Source: Rhododendron vialii
Lineage: Eukaryota > Streptophyta > Magnoliopsida > Ericales > Ericaceae
Reading direction: 5' to 3'
Length of the DNA: 64,000 nt
NCBI RefSeq assembly: GCF_030253575.1
Contig: NC_080557.1
Span: 46,080,501-46,144,500, forward strand
A program made the position numbers and the translations under genes. Below are positions 35,056 through 45,631 of the stretch, piece by piece; the first letter of the stretch is position 1; the number at the start of each line of letters is the position of its first letter. Under the pieces are notes generated by a model. The model saw only the letters and a program-made list of their open reading frames with translations. It was not told the DNA's origin and did not search any database.

Positions 35056-35494
35056 GGCTTGGATATCTTGAGTAATTATCCAAGAAAGAAAAGTTAGTGT
35101 GTCATGGCTTGATAAGCTCTGTATCATTTTACTTAGAGGTGAGCATGGTCCGAATTTGTTCGGTTTTATAATAAACCAAAAACCAAATCAATATAAACCC
35201 ATGGATTATGAATTTAAAGAGCCAAACCAACCCACAAAAGGCATAAAACCAAACCAATCCAAACCATTTAATACGGTTCAGTTTCGATTTTTAACCACGG
35301 TTTGCTTTGAAGTAAGCTATCATCGACAAAAAAAATATTTAAAGGACTTAAAATTACGAAGCTAATTTAAAAGAAAACTTATATTAAAACCAATTTCATT
35401 CAAATTACCAAAACACATTAACATCTACCAACTAATTAAGAGTAGAATACCAACAATTACCCTTAAGTCTTAAACTAAGTAAATGAAATACTGG

Positions 35495-36930
35495 TGTAAC
35501 AACCCGTATTTTTCCACATAGTAATTTATTGTGCTTTAGCCGTTTGGAAAAAAGAAAAAATGAGAATAGAAGTGTCGGCAAATCTTGAATGGGGCCTTGT
35601 ATATATATATTATGGAGAACTAAAATAGATAAGATTAGATGTAATTTATTAGGATTATTGAATAAGCTACTATTGGGCGGGATGTTTAAGATGGATGTGG
35701 CAGGGATCGGTTTATTTTCTAGCCATATAAAGGAAGCCTTCGGTGGAGAAACAAAGTATACCTAGGGCCCGTTTGGATGCGGGATAAAGATTGAGGGTAT
35801 TAGTTATGAAGGGGAATAAAATAGTTGGGGGTATTATGTAAGAATGATGGTCCCACATTGATGTGACAACGGGATTAAATAGTACTTAGTTTGGATGAGG
35901 GATAAAATTGGGGGATAATGTTTTTTTTTAGTTGAAATGGAAGAGAGAAGGGGTATTATTCGGAGGTATTATGTAATAACATCTCAAAACCTTTCCATAA
36001 ATAATTCCTCGCTGAGGGTATTAGGGGGCACAAGAGAATCCGGGGCTTAGCTAATACCACTGATAAAGTGCATTCCCAAACCATGGCTTAATCATGAGCC
36101 AACGGTCTTTAGAGGGGGTATTACTAATACCCCTTCGGTAGCCCCCATCCAAACAGGCCCTAGCCTCCTATTATTATACAACTCAGTTTCTTAACACAAA
36201 TTTTTGGGCTTGTTCTTCACCATTTAGGAGGATTTGACAGTGGAGATGGAGTTGCGTTGAGATTACTTAAAGTTATGGTTTCTTGGTCCAGTAATTCATA
36301 TATCCAACAGTCGCGATTATAATTTGAGGTATCGGGTAGTGTGCAATACATTCCTAGTTAAATCTCTTTGCAAATAGTGTTCTTTGATTATCTCATATTT
36401 GTAATCATTTGATGTCTAAGTTTATTGATTCAGTTATTGTCACTTCTTGTATTGTGACACAGAAGTATTTGGCTGAAAGCCATGGAACAGATAAGCCCAC
36501 CGAGTTACAGAGTTATGAAAGATGTACGATGGACTGCCCTACAGAGAGTCTATAATGTTTATAGGGCCCATGTGCCCAATACAAAGTTTGACCTGGGTGG
36601 TGCTTGGCATGTTGCCGAGTATGAGGCTACAAATGAAAACGTTCAGAATGATCTTACTTGATTTGTTATCCTTGTTTATTGAGTTCTTAACGATAACCAT
36701 GTTTATTGTCCTCAAATTGCATATACTACCTAGGCGTTTTATATTTTCAAGTGCAAAACAAGTTAGTGGGAACCCGAGTTGGAGTATTGAAAGAGTTAAT
36801 TTTAGAGATTGTATAGAAAATCTGTATCATTTTGCAGGCTTTTAGGCCCACCATGTATATTTATCTTGAGGGCTTGTAATTATTGGAGATGTATTAATTT
36901 TGAGGCAATGTAAAAATGCGGGTTGTCACA
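35495..36930. mobile_element. Solo LTR
   Basis: Begins TGTAACAACCCG and ends CGGGTTGTCACA, with a perfect 5-bp duplication ACTGG on each side (35490-35494 and 36931-36935). No internal retrotransposon region is left. A 395-bp MITE sits inside it; without that, the LTR is about 1.04 kb. The 107-residue frame at 36522-36845 is not recognised. Confidence 0.85.
35765..36159. mobile_element. Tourist-like MITE inside the solo LTR
   Basis: Ends GGGCCCGTTTGGATG and CATCCAAACAGGCC, flanked by CTA (35762-35764 and 36160-36162). The inner arms are rich in 'gggtatta'. A 3-bp duplication fits PIF/Harbinger. Confidence 0.8.
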
Positions 36931-37344
36931 ACTGGTAAGTCACTAAAATGAATCAACTTGCTCATATTTATTTGGTGAATCATAATTAATTTATATATTT
37001 GTATCTATATATATGTATTATACAGTCCGGGTCGATTTGGAACCATAACTATGAATCCACAAACCAAACCATATAACGTGGTTTTTAATTTTTTTAAACC
37101 ATGACCAAACCATACTACTAAAAAATCGAACCAAACATTTTTTGTTTGAAATGACTTAGACTGGATTCGCGATTTGACAAATTTTTTTCTCACCCCTAAT
37201 TTTATCCCCTCTTCCACTACTATTGGCAAGCTTCAAATATAATACACTGGTGTAAAGATGTTTGAGATTTAATATTAGGACTCCATAATTAGTTGAGGTA
37301 CGAGTACGGTAATCCGAACACTCGGGCATATTAAGATATGGGGT

Positions 37345-37475
37345 CCGATCTCATCTTTTCCGAAAATCCCCGTGTCTCTGTGCCGAGAGGGTTTCCGGCC
37401 GTTGGATTTAAAACATAATTCAACGGCCGGAAATTAAACCCATCCACACAGAGGCACAAAAATTTTCAACACAGA
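37345..37475. mobile_element. Small foldback element
   Basis: 'gtctctgtgccgagag..tttccggccgttgga' faces 'tcaacggccggaaa..cacacagaggcac'. About 130 bp in all, with no target duplication identified. Confidence 0.6.
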
Positions 37476-37479
37476 AGGT

Positions 37480-39098
37480 CCTGTCTCTAAAGATATACAG
37501 TACAATCTATTATTGCAGCCACAAGAAATATCGCACTAAGCCACTAATGAGAAATAGTCAACATCATACCCCGAATAATATGCATCAGAGGACCAAAGTT
37601 TACGGTTTGGTAAGTGCAACATTAGATTAAGGAAAAGTCGGCCGCATGGAATAGATGACCAGAAGTCGAAGCAAACATGCCGCCACCACCACCGTTGGCT
37701 TTTATTTTAAACACTTATTTGTAACAATCATCATATTCCTAATACCACAATAATCAAAAGCTAGGGTCGGTCTCCTCGTAGACTTATTTTTTGACTAAAC
37801 TAAGAAAATAAAATATGAAAAAGCATTACCGGTACAATTCTTAGACAGTCATGCAGGAATTATAGGGTTTATAGGTCAGAAATACCGGTATTCCGTTTTT
37901 TTTATTTTTATACCTAAGTGTGTCCAGGTCAGACTGGTCAGTCTGTGCGTAACTCGATCGATTACTGGAGAATCAACTGCATCATCCACTAGTGCTAGTA
38001 CAACGAAGTTGGCTCTATTTCTCATAGCTCTGCTAAGTAATCTTGCAACAAGTAGGCAGATGCCGCAGAGCGTTGGCCCGATAAGTTATTAGAGCCTAGT
38101 TAACAATATTGCTCAAAATGCTTAAGCCTCCGGTCCCGGATGAATTCCTTAAAAGCCAATTGAATCGGAAAGGGGGAAAAAAAAATATACCAAAACCAAC
38201 TTTCTCCTCGTCCCCCACTAAGAAAGTAGTAGTAGTTGTGTCCATGTGCAAGGCCCTCGAAAGTATTGTTGATGGCACTACTCAATGGGAGAGTCCAATG
38301 TCAAGGGCCCTGGTTTAAAGGAGAACTTCCCAGATCTTTCTTTCCATTATTATTTTTTTCCCTCCTCTCACCAGGAAACAGTGAAAACCTTATTGCAATT
38401 TTTAACCTCAAAATACGCTTTGAAATTTTATTCAAAAAGTAGGGATGATGCCTTTGAAAAATTTCAATTCTTCAAACCACTTACGCTCTTGAGTGGGGAA
38501 CAAAATGAAAAGGCACACCCAGACCAATGTTATCTGAATTTTGCGGGACTTCATAAAACGTTGCACCATTACCTCGTGAGAGTCGTGTTTTGGTAGTCAA
38601 GTGTTGAGGGACTGTTCGGTTCTCGTCGCTTGTTTTTTTTTTTAATTTATAAATCAAGTGTAATTTCGGCTAGCTTACGTGTTTCTCGACTAATCGTGGA
38701 GACTCAATTCCATTACCCACTTGTGGACCGAAGTTAGGCTGTGACTTAAGCTTGTGCTCATTAGGGAGTGTGTGTGTGTGTGTCATTCTCCCTTGTTGTA
38801 AAGCCCGTGTAGACCTTAATTGTAGGGCTATTCAATCGGCAAGTCTCCTTTAGTCGCGATCACCAAAGATTATGGACGCGTAGATCAACTATTGTAAATT
38901 TTTTCCCTTCATCGTATGCCGGAAGAAAGACTCAGTCCCTTTTATCGCTATCGTCTTGGTCGGAATCGCTACAATCTTGGCTTGCTGATTTAACTGATGG
39001 TCGCCAGAATAGCTTCAAGAGGTACCCTTCCTCTTCAATATCTTCCATTGTAACTAACAAAAGTAGGCACTTAGGAATTTGAAAAAAGGTTAATTAAT
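37480..39098. other. Intergenic, no gene seen
   Basis: Overlapping short frames at 38100-38600 lie on both strands and lack motifs. A short TG run is at 38768-38782. Confidence 0.5.
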
Positions 39099-39227
39099 GG
39101 GAAAATGACGGCCCAGTATGTGTTTTGATAATTAATACCCTCCAAAGACATTTTCAGTATTAACAAATATTCTTAACATGTCATTGGCAGGTATTAATCA
39201 AAACTCGTCCTTAGCCGTCATTTTCCC
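39099..39227. mobile_element. Small MITE, GGGAAAATGACGG family, copy 2
   Basis: GGGAAAATGACGGCCC at the left and GCCGTCATTTTCCC at the right, with TTAAT on both flanks. Confidence 0.85.
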
Positions 39228-39427
39228 TTAATGGAAAACCCCCCAAAAAGGACTCTATGGGCCTTTTGTGCCTAGAAAACATGCGGTGCCATGATGGGCA
39301 CAGTGCTTTAGACTTGTCCATATTGGTAGGTTCATGTATGTACCCAACATTCATTGCAGAAGTATTGTTTTTGTAATCTTCAGGAACCCTAACTGCTATT
39401 TCTTTTTTGAGCTCTGCTTTTATATAT

Positions 39428-39780
39428 ACTACTTTTTTTTGAACGGCAATATAGCATTTTATTAGGAGGAGGGAAAAGATATCCAATCAAAAATTGAAAC
39501 CAAGGCAAAGGAACGAGCCCAATGCAATACCTGAGGGCCTAAAGCCCATATATACAATAAACAGCACATAAAATCCAAAAGGCCTACAAGTCCAAATACA
39601 ACAATGAAATCCAACCCATAAGAAAATCCTAAACCTAACCCAACAGCTGCCTCCTCCCGCCACAAACAAAACCACCACCGCCAGTTCACCACCGACATCG
39701 ATCCACCAAGCCACCATAGGCAACTCACGGAAAGAAAACCGAAGCTAGCAAACCCAAACTGCTGCGGAAGCTGCACCACT
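39428..39780 (-). mobile_element. LINE 3' fragment
   Basis: On the minus strand it ends 'taataaaatgctatattgcc' + 'gttc' + A-run, a plant LINE tail. Upstream it has CCG-rich sequence of the kind found in LINE 3' regions. The 105-residue frame on this strand has no recognised domain. The target duplication is not clear. Confidence 0.6.
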
Positions 39781-40134
39781 AGTAGTCCACGCGATGCGTA
39801 TATTATGCAAAAGATATAAAGAGGAAAATTTGTAATGAAATGTGGGATGTGAAAGTAGAAAAGAGGGGAGAAAAAAACTTGGGTGAAGGGACGGATTGGG
39901 TGAAAAAAAAGAAGAAGCGTGAGTCAGCCTCAAAACTGATGGAGTGGTTATTTATGTGCAATTTTCTTCATTTGCACTTTTTAATATGTTCTATGATTTC
40001 TTTTTGTAAAAAATTAAAAAAAAAAACCCATAGAATTTGAAAAGTGATTCGACTGTCCAACTCAAAAAATGAATAAATAAATCTTGAAATTTCAGTATCA
40101 ACAGCATATCTCAATCTCATTTCCCTATTTCAGA
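39781..40134. other. Intergenic, no gene seen
   Basis: AT-rich spacer between the LINE fragment and the next MITE. Confidence 0.4.
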
Positions 40135-40523
40135 AGCTACTATTCACACAGACAAAAGTACATAGATTGTGCACAGATTTTTTTGTGGGGCCCACCATGA
40201 GTCTCACACAAATGATTCAAGCCGTTCATTAAATGTAAAGCACTTTTTTAATGATTCCAGTGAAAAATCAACTCAATCTGATACTATAAGTTCTCGATCC
40301 AATCACTAATGTTTTATTGAGATTTCAGAATAATGAAAAGTTAAATAATTGGATCAAGAATCTATAAGTATTGGATTGAGCTATTTTTTTACGGAAAACC
40401 CTTGAAAAAATGTTTTACGTTTAATGAACGACTCGGATCATTTGTGTGGAACCCGTGGTGGGCCTCACTAAAAAATCTATGCACAATCTGTGCATAAAAT
40501 GTGTTTATCGACAAGACTTTCTG
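40135..40523. mobile_element. MITE, GTGCACAGATTTT family, copy 2
   Basis: A 389-bp foldback flanked by ATTTCAGA (40127-40134 and 40524-40531). Left end AGCTACTATTCACACAGAC; right end, complemented, CAGAAAGTCTTGTCG. The GGGGCCCACCATG block is shared with copies 1 and 3. Confidence 0.9.
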
Positions 40524-40963
40524 ATTTCAGATCTCAAATCCTATTTTAAGGTCTGAACATGTGGCACGCAGATACAAGATCCCAGTGGCACAATCTCAAC
40601 ACCTGGTTTCTTTCTTTCTTTTTTTCTTACACAGAGTAACTGGATGTACGGACTAGTTTGAGCACGTCTCGACTAATTTTTGGACTTTAAAATTAACGGC
40701 TTGTCAAATCTCCAATGGCTCCAGGTTCATAATATTTGACTTTCGTAGAATTCGAACTTGCGACTTCTGCAGGAGGAGGATACGCTCTTTACTTTTTTCT
40801 TATTCTCGCTTGGCAAACCCTAACTGTGATAGTGACATTACTGGACACGCCTTTGGCTCGAACTTTTTTCCTCCTCTCTTTTTCAAAATTTTCTTTTCAA
40901 AAAAAACTCATTTAATTCGTTCTTTAATAAAAGAGAATCAATCAGATGACTTCGATCTTTTTA

Positions 40964-41094
40964 GGGAAAATGACGGCTCAGGACATATTTTGATAATTAA
41001 TACCCGTCAAAGACAAGCTAAGAACATTTGTTAATGTTGAAAATGTCCTTGGCGAGTATTAATTATCAAAATACGTCATTGCCGTCATTTTCCC
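40964..41094. mobile_element. Small MITE, GGGAAAATGACGG family, copy 3
   Basis: 131 bp with a perfect 9-bp duplication ATCTTTTTA (40955-40963 and 41095-41103). This assigns the family to Mutator-like transposition. Confidence 0.92.
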
Positions 41095-41105
41095 ATCTTT
41101 TTAAA

Positions 41106-41488
41106 CAGAAAGTCTATACATAAACATTTCATGCACAGATTGTGCACAATTTTTTTTGTGGGACCCACCAAGGGTCCCACACAAATGATCCAAGCCGTTT
41201 ATTAAATGTAAAACACTTTTTCAAATGTCCCTGTGAAAAAGTTAGATGATTGGATATTTATAGATGCTCGATCAAATCATTTAACTTTTAATTATCCTGA
41301 AATCTCAATGAAAAGTTAGATGATTGGATCGAAAACTTATAGGGATTGAGTTGATTTTTCACGGAGACACTTGAAAAAGTGTTTTACATTTAATAAACGG
41401 CTCAGGTTGTTTGTGTGAGATCCGTGGTGGGCCCCACAAAAAAATTATGTGGAAAATCTGTGCGATTTTGTCTGTGTGAATATCAGCT
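41106..41488. mobile_element. MITE, GTGCACAGATTTT family, copy 3 (inverted)
   Basis: Left end CAGAAAGTCTATACATAAAC matches the complemented right end of copy 2, and the right end complemented (AGCTGATATTCACACAGAC) matches copy 2's left end. It therefore lies in the opposite orientation. It begins 11 bp after the previous MITE. The duplication is not clear. Confidence 0.85.
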
Positions 41489-42300
41489 TTCCTTTTTAGA
41501 TTAATTTTTGCATGAGAGATCTACGCATATTGAAACCTACAGAAGGGTTGCCTCATACCTACAAAATTATTCTCGTAGCAGGCGAGAGCTAATATTTGAG
41601 TGCTCTTGGAGCAATGCTCAAAATCAATTACCGATATGTCGTTTTGTTCCCTAATTTACACACACAAAATCACGAGTCCCCCACTATTCATCGACCGCAA
41701 CATAAGCGGAGTACCCATGGCGCCGCCTTATTCCAAAGAGCACTGAATAATTTTTCATAGTTGAGCTCACATGTCACGCCATCGTTTTCAAACATAATAT
41801 ATACTGTAAATCATTTCAATTAAGGATCCTTGCATAAATTAGATATTACCCAAAAAGTATTTCCCACTTGCTTAATTACAACAAAGTCCTCAAGTTTTAC
41901 GTAACTACAACTTTGGCACCACGGCCTAATTTAACTTCGAAACAAAAACAATCGAGTTATTGAATTACAGACAGTTTAGCCAAAAAGAATCAAAAGGAAT
42001 TAGTTACAGAGCCATCTTTAAAAAAAAGGGAATCAATAACAAGATGATTCAGTAACTAATCATAGTTAGCTTCCAAAAATGCCTTCGCATCTCGACACAC
42101 AAGCATGCAAGCTAGAAACCGGCATTTGAACCTGAAAAGAAGGATTTTGTTGAGCAACACTAGCCCAGTAGGAAATTCTCTACAAAATCTATATGTAGTG
42201 AGATGACGAGCATGAACAAAGTGAATCAAGCTAAACAGTAAGTTCAGACAACACATATCGAAACCATACACTCGCATTGAACACTCATTCACGTAGATAC
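41489..42300. other. Intergenic, no gene seen
   Basis: No ORF with a recognised motif and no clear repeat. Confidence 0.4.
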
Positions 42301-42308
42301 TCTTCTTC

Positions 42309-42452
42309 CACCATATTTCCACCCCTTGCGTTACATAAACTCCACCCCTTGCGATATTGTATTTTCACCCATTGCGTCACAAATACTCCACCTCTTGCGA
42401 TATTATATTTCCACCCCTTGCGTCATAAATACTCCACCCCTTGCGATACAAC
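42309..42452. repeat. 45-bp tandem repeat, about three units
   Basis: The unit has two half-repeats: 'tatttccaccccttgcgt' and 'actccaccccttgcgatat'. The three units differ by a few bases. It makes spurious overlapping frames of 125 and 78 residues. Confidence 0.9.
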
Positions 42453-43044
42453 AAACTTCACATTCCACTTCCCAATTACAGCCACATTACTGTCACTATC
42501 ACATACCGACATCATATACTCATTCCACACATACCAACAACGTCAAACACATCACAAATTAACTCATGAACTACAAGCACCAAGACATATGTTCATCAAT
42601 CATAAAAATATGAAATCCATAGACCCTCAATTACTCCACTCGCACCATAGATAGCATTCAAACACAAATATCACACGAAGTCACCATAATACATGTAGAA
42701 GATGAGAGAAAACCCTACCAAAGTGGATTTTGAGCAAAATCCTAGGTCTACCAAGAGCTATTTGCTTGAATCCTTCAAAACCCAACCTTAGATTCAAGAT
42801 CTAGAGAGGATATCACGCAAAAACATAATAAACAAACAAAGATCAACAAGTGATTGAGTGGAGAGAGAGAAAAACGTGGGTGAGAGCCCAAAGATGAGAG
42901 CAAGAACACAAAACTTACCCCTTGTTCTCCAAATGCAAGATTCAAGTGATTTTGAGGTTGAAAATCCTTGAATCTTGAAGATTTAATGTTGAAATTAAGA
43001 GTTTTGGGTGAGATTGGAGTTAAGTAGGTGAGAGAGGGTGTTTC

Positions 43045-43125
43045 TAGGGTTATCTCGTGGGTTTGGGTGTGAGAAATGACAAAAGGGGTTATCTCGTGGG
43101 TTTGGGTGTGAGAAATGACAAAATG
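43045..43125. repeat. 39-bp tandem duplication
   Basis: 'ggttatctcgtgggtttggg' + 'tgtgagaaatgacaaaa' occurs twice head to tail with almost no differences, so it is recent. Confidence 0.9.
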
Positions 43126-43849
43126 GGGTATTTATAATTGTCCAAAAAGCGTGCTGAAAATTGCAGAAAAACATAGCTTGTACCGGTACTGGGCGATTCC
43201 CAGTATCGATTCATGTCATCCCAAAAATGCCTAAAACACAACTTCTGGACATCATGTATCGGTACTGGGCAAAAGGCAGTACCGATTCAAGCAGGGCAGA
43301 AAATGATATTTTTTCGATGGACACTGAATCAAACCCTACTTGCTACCAACACTTCCAAACAATATTACAACATCAAAACTCACATTTTACTATTTTCCGA
43401 GTGTTCAATACACAATAATAAACATATATCCGTACCCCCATAAATAAACGCACAACTTTATTAATAAGACGATTCCTTTGCGTATTTAAACGATTTTCGA
43501 AATTGTAATAATTTACGTATCTCTACGTCACATCACAGGAATATTGGAGGGCCAGAGAAAAGCTAGACTTGTCTCTTCGGAAATAGGATTAGCACTTAGC
43601 AGGAGGGAAATCTGAGAATAATGAAAGGAAAATCTAGCACAAGGTTAGATTCAAAGATTTTTTGGTCGGAAGTTGAAAAGTCAAGTGGTTTTTGGAACAA
43701 ATGTGGACGACACTTCCACTTAGGTCCATAAAAAGTAGTATATGATTAAATCCTGGAAAATTGAAGGCCAAAACAAGCGAATTGATCATATTCGGCCTGT
43801 TGGGGAGAAAGGGTCAAATAACTGCGGCTCAAACACATATGTCACTTTG

Positions 43850-44040
43850 TTTGGTTGTGAGTTTAATTTAGTTTAGTTTTGGTAGTGGGTGAAAAGAGAA
43901 ATATGATAATGATTGAAGAGAGATAGAGATAGATGAGAAAGTAATAATTGAAGAAATAAGGTAATGATTGGAGAAAAAAATAGGGTAATGATTGAAAAAT
44001 TAAACTAAAACTAAAGTAAAATGGTAACCGAACGCTACCA
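43850..44040. mobile_element. Tourist-like MITE (TTTGTTTGG family)
   Basis: Left end 'cactttgtttggttgtgag', right end 'ggtaaccgaacgctacca'. The interior has repeated 'taatgattgaagagag', as in the MITE of MYB intron 2. Limits are approximate. Confidence 0.55.
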
Positions 44041-44604
44041 TGTGTTTGGTTTGCAATTTTGAGATTTATTTTTGAGATAATTTTTTTTTATAGGTTTGCG
44101 TATTTTTTCATCTTTAGTAATTTTTTAAACATTTTAAGAAACACTTTTACTTTTTGAATAGAGGTACGCTATGTACATCCAATAAGTAAAAAATTTGACA
44201 AAAAATCACTAAAAACGAAAAAACACAAATTACGATTGTCAAAAATTTTGGAGAGGTTATTTATGAGAGGGGAACCAAACAAAGTTATTTGCAGAGGCTC
44301 CGTAAATAAGGTTTTCAGGGAGGCGAACAATCTCACCAGTTCAAAAGTGTTTTGGATGACCTAAATTTTAAATAAATTATTCGCGTGAATAGTTTATTTA
44401 AAATTGACCGTCGATTATTACCGAGATGAAAGCGCGAGATAGAATAGCGCAAAAACCTCTTTTACGGACCCTCCATGAATAAGTTCACTTTGCACAAAAA
44501 GCTTCTTCTCGGTCTCATTCGTACGTCAAAAGTTCCATCCAAAAAGGGTCTTTGGGGGCCCCTAAGAGGTTGGATTCTTGTTTTTCATATTTTTTTTATT
44601 TAAT

Positions 44605-44850
44605 CGAAATTTTGGTTATGGGTTTGAAAAATTTTTGGGTTTGATTTTTAGATAATGAGTGAGGAGAGAAAATATGATAATAATTGAGAATATGGATAAT
44701 GAGTGGAGAGAGATAGAGAGAGAAATGAGATTAATGATTAGATATCGGGGTAATGAGTAGAAAGAGAAATGAAAGTAATGATTGAAGATATAGGTAATGA
44801 ATGAATTTGGGTTTGGAAAATTTTTTCCAAACCCACAACCGAATAAGGGC
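44605..44850. mobile_element. Tourist-like MITE (same family)
   Basis: 'ggttatgggtttgaaaaatt' faces 'aattttttccaaacccacaa'. The interior again repeats 'taatgagtgaggagag'. Confidence 0.55.
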
Positions 44851-44979
44851 TAAGAGATTAGATTAGGATATGTGGGGTGGTGTTGAGTCTGATTCTCTCT
44901 AAATGGATCTTTGGTATGCTTCCCGACCTAGATCTGCAAGAAAGAAAACCTCCGTTAGGTCCTGAGCAAAGTTGTCAAT

Positions 44980-45460
44980 CTTGTACCGGCCAGCATACCG
45001 TTTTCACTACGGGAATAGTACGTATCGGTACCAGGCTGTATCTCGGTACCGTTCCGAATTTACCGCAATTAATATTTTATATATATTTAATATATATCTA
45101 CCAAATTGCAAAACCATTTCTGTGAAATAAATGGCAGCAAAAAATTATCCAAAAAGACTCAAAATAAAGTTATGAAACAGATCAAAATTCCATCGTGATC
45201 TTAATCGAAGAAAATCATATATAAGCCCATAAGTTTCTTTTAATTAGTTTAGAGCCCACAACTTATGTCATAAAAAAAAAAAAGAGAGAATGTAATTTTG
45301 TACCGTCCGGAACAACGAAAAATGTCTGAAATAGACCGGTATCGTCTGGTACATCCGGTATTGGCCGGAACAGGCTGGTATTTCAACCGGAATGGATCTT
45401 GAGTCTTTGTGTTCCGTTTAAGCACCGGTATGGTATGTACCGGCCTGTACGGAACGAATT
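44980..45460. repeat. Dispersed ACCGGTA-rich stretch
   Basis: Words such as 'gtaccggcc', 'tcggtacc' and 'gaccggtatcg' recur on both sides of an AT core at 45060-45290. They are weakly inverted and may be an old element. Similar words occur at 43180-43290. Confidence 0.4.
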
Positions 45461-45501
45461 ACGCAACTTTGATGGGGAGGCACTCCAATGACTTAAGTAT
45501 G

Positions 45502-45631
45502 GGGAAAATGACGGCCAAGGACGTGTTTGATAATAAATACCCTCCAAGGACATTTTTAGCATTAACAAATGTTCTCAGCATGTCCTTGGCGGGTATCAAT
45601 TATCAAAACATGTCCCGAGCCGTCATTTCCC
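45502..45631. mobile_element. Small MITE, GGGAAAATGACGG family, copy 4
   Basis: GGGAAAATGACGGCCAAGG at the left and GAGCCGTCATTTCCC at the right. No clear duplication. Confidence 0.85.

Larger units (their letters stand above)
35134..37198. mobile_element. hAT-like element hosting a solo LTR
   Basis: Ends TAGAGGTGAG and CTCACCCCTA are inverted, with subterminal 'aaccaaac/ggtttggtt' words. The flanks ATTTTACT and ATTTTATC look like an aged 8-bp duplication. Without the nested LTR the element is about 620 bp. No transposase is present. Confidence 0.7.

Noticed and set aside
36522..36845. 107-codon frame inside the solo LTR
   Set aside because: No gag, protease or polymerase motif; LTRs are normally non-coding.
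42309..42452. CRISPR-like array
   Set aside because: Contiguous tandem repeat with no unique spacers, in a plant nuclear genome.
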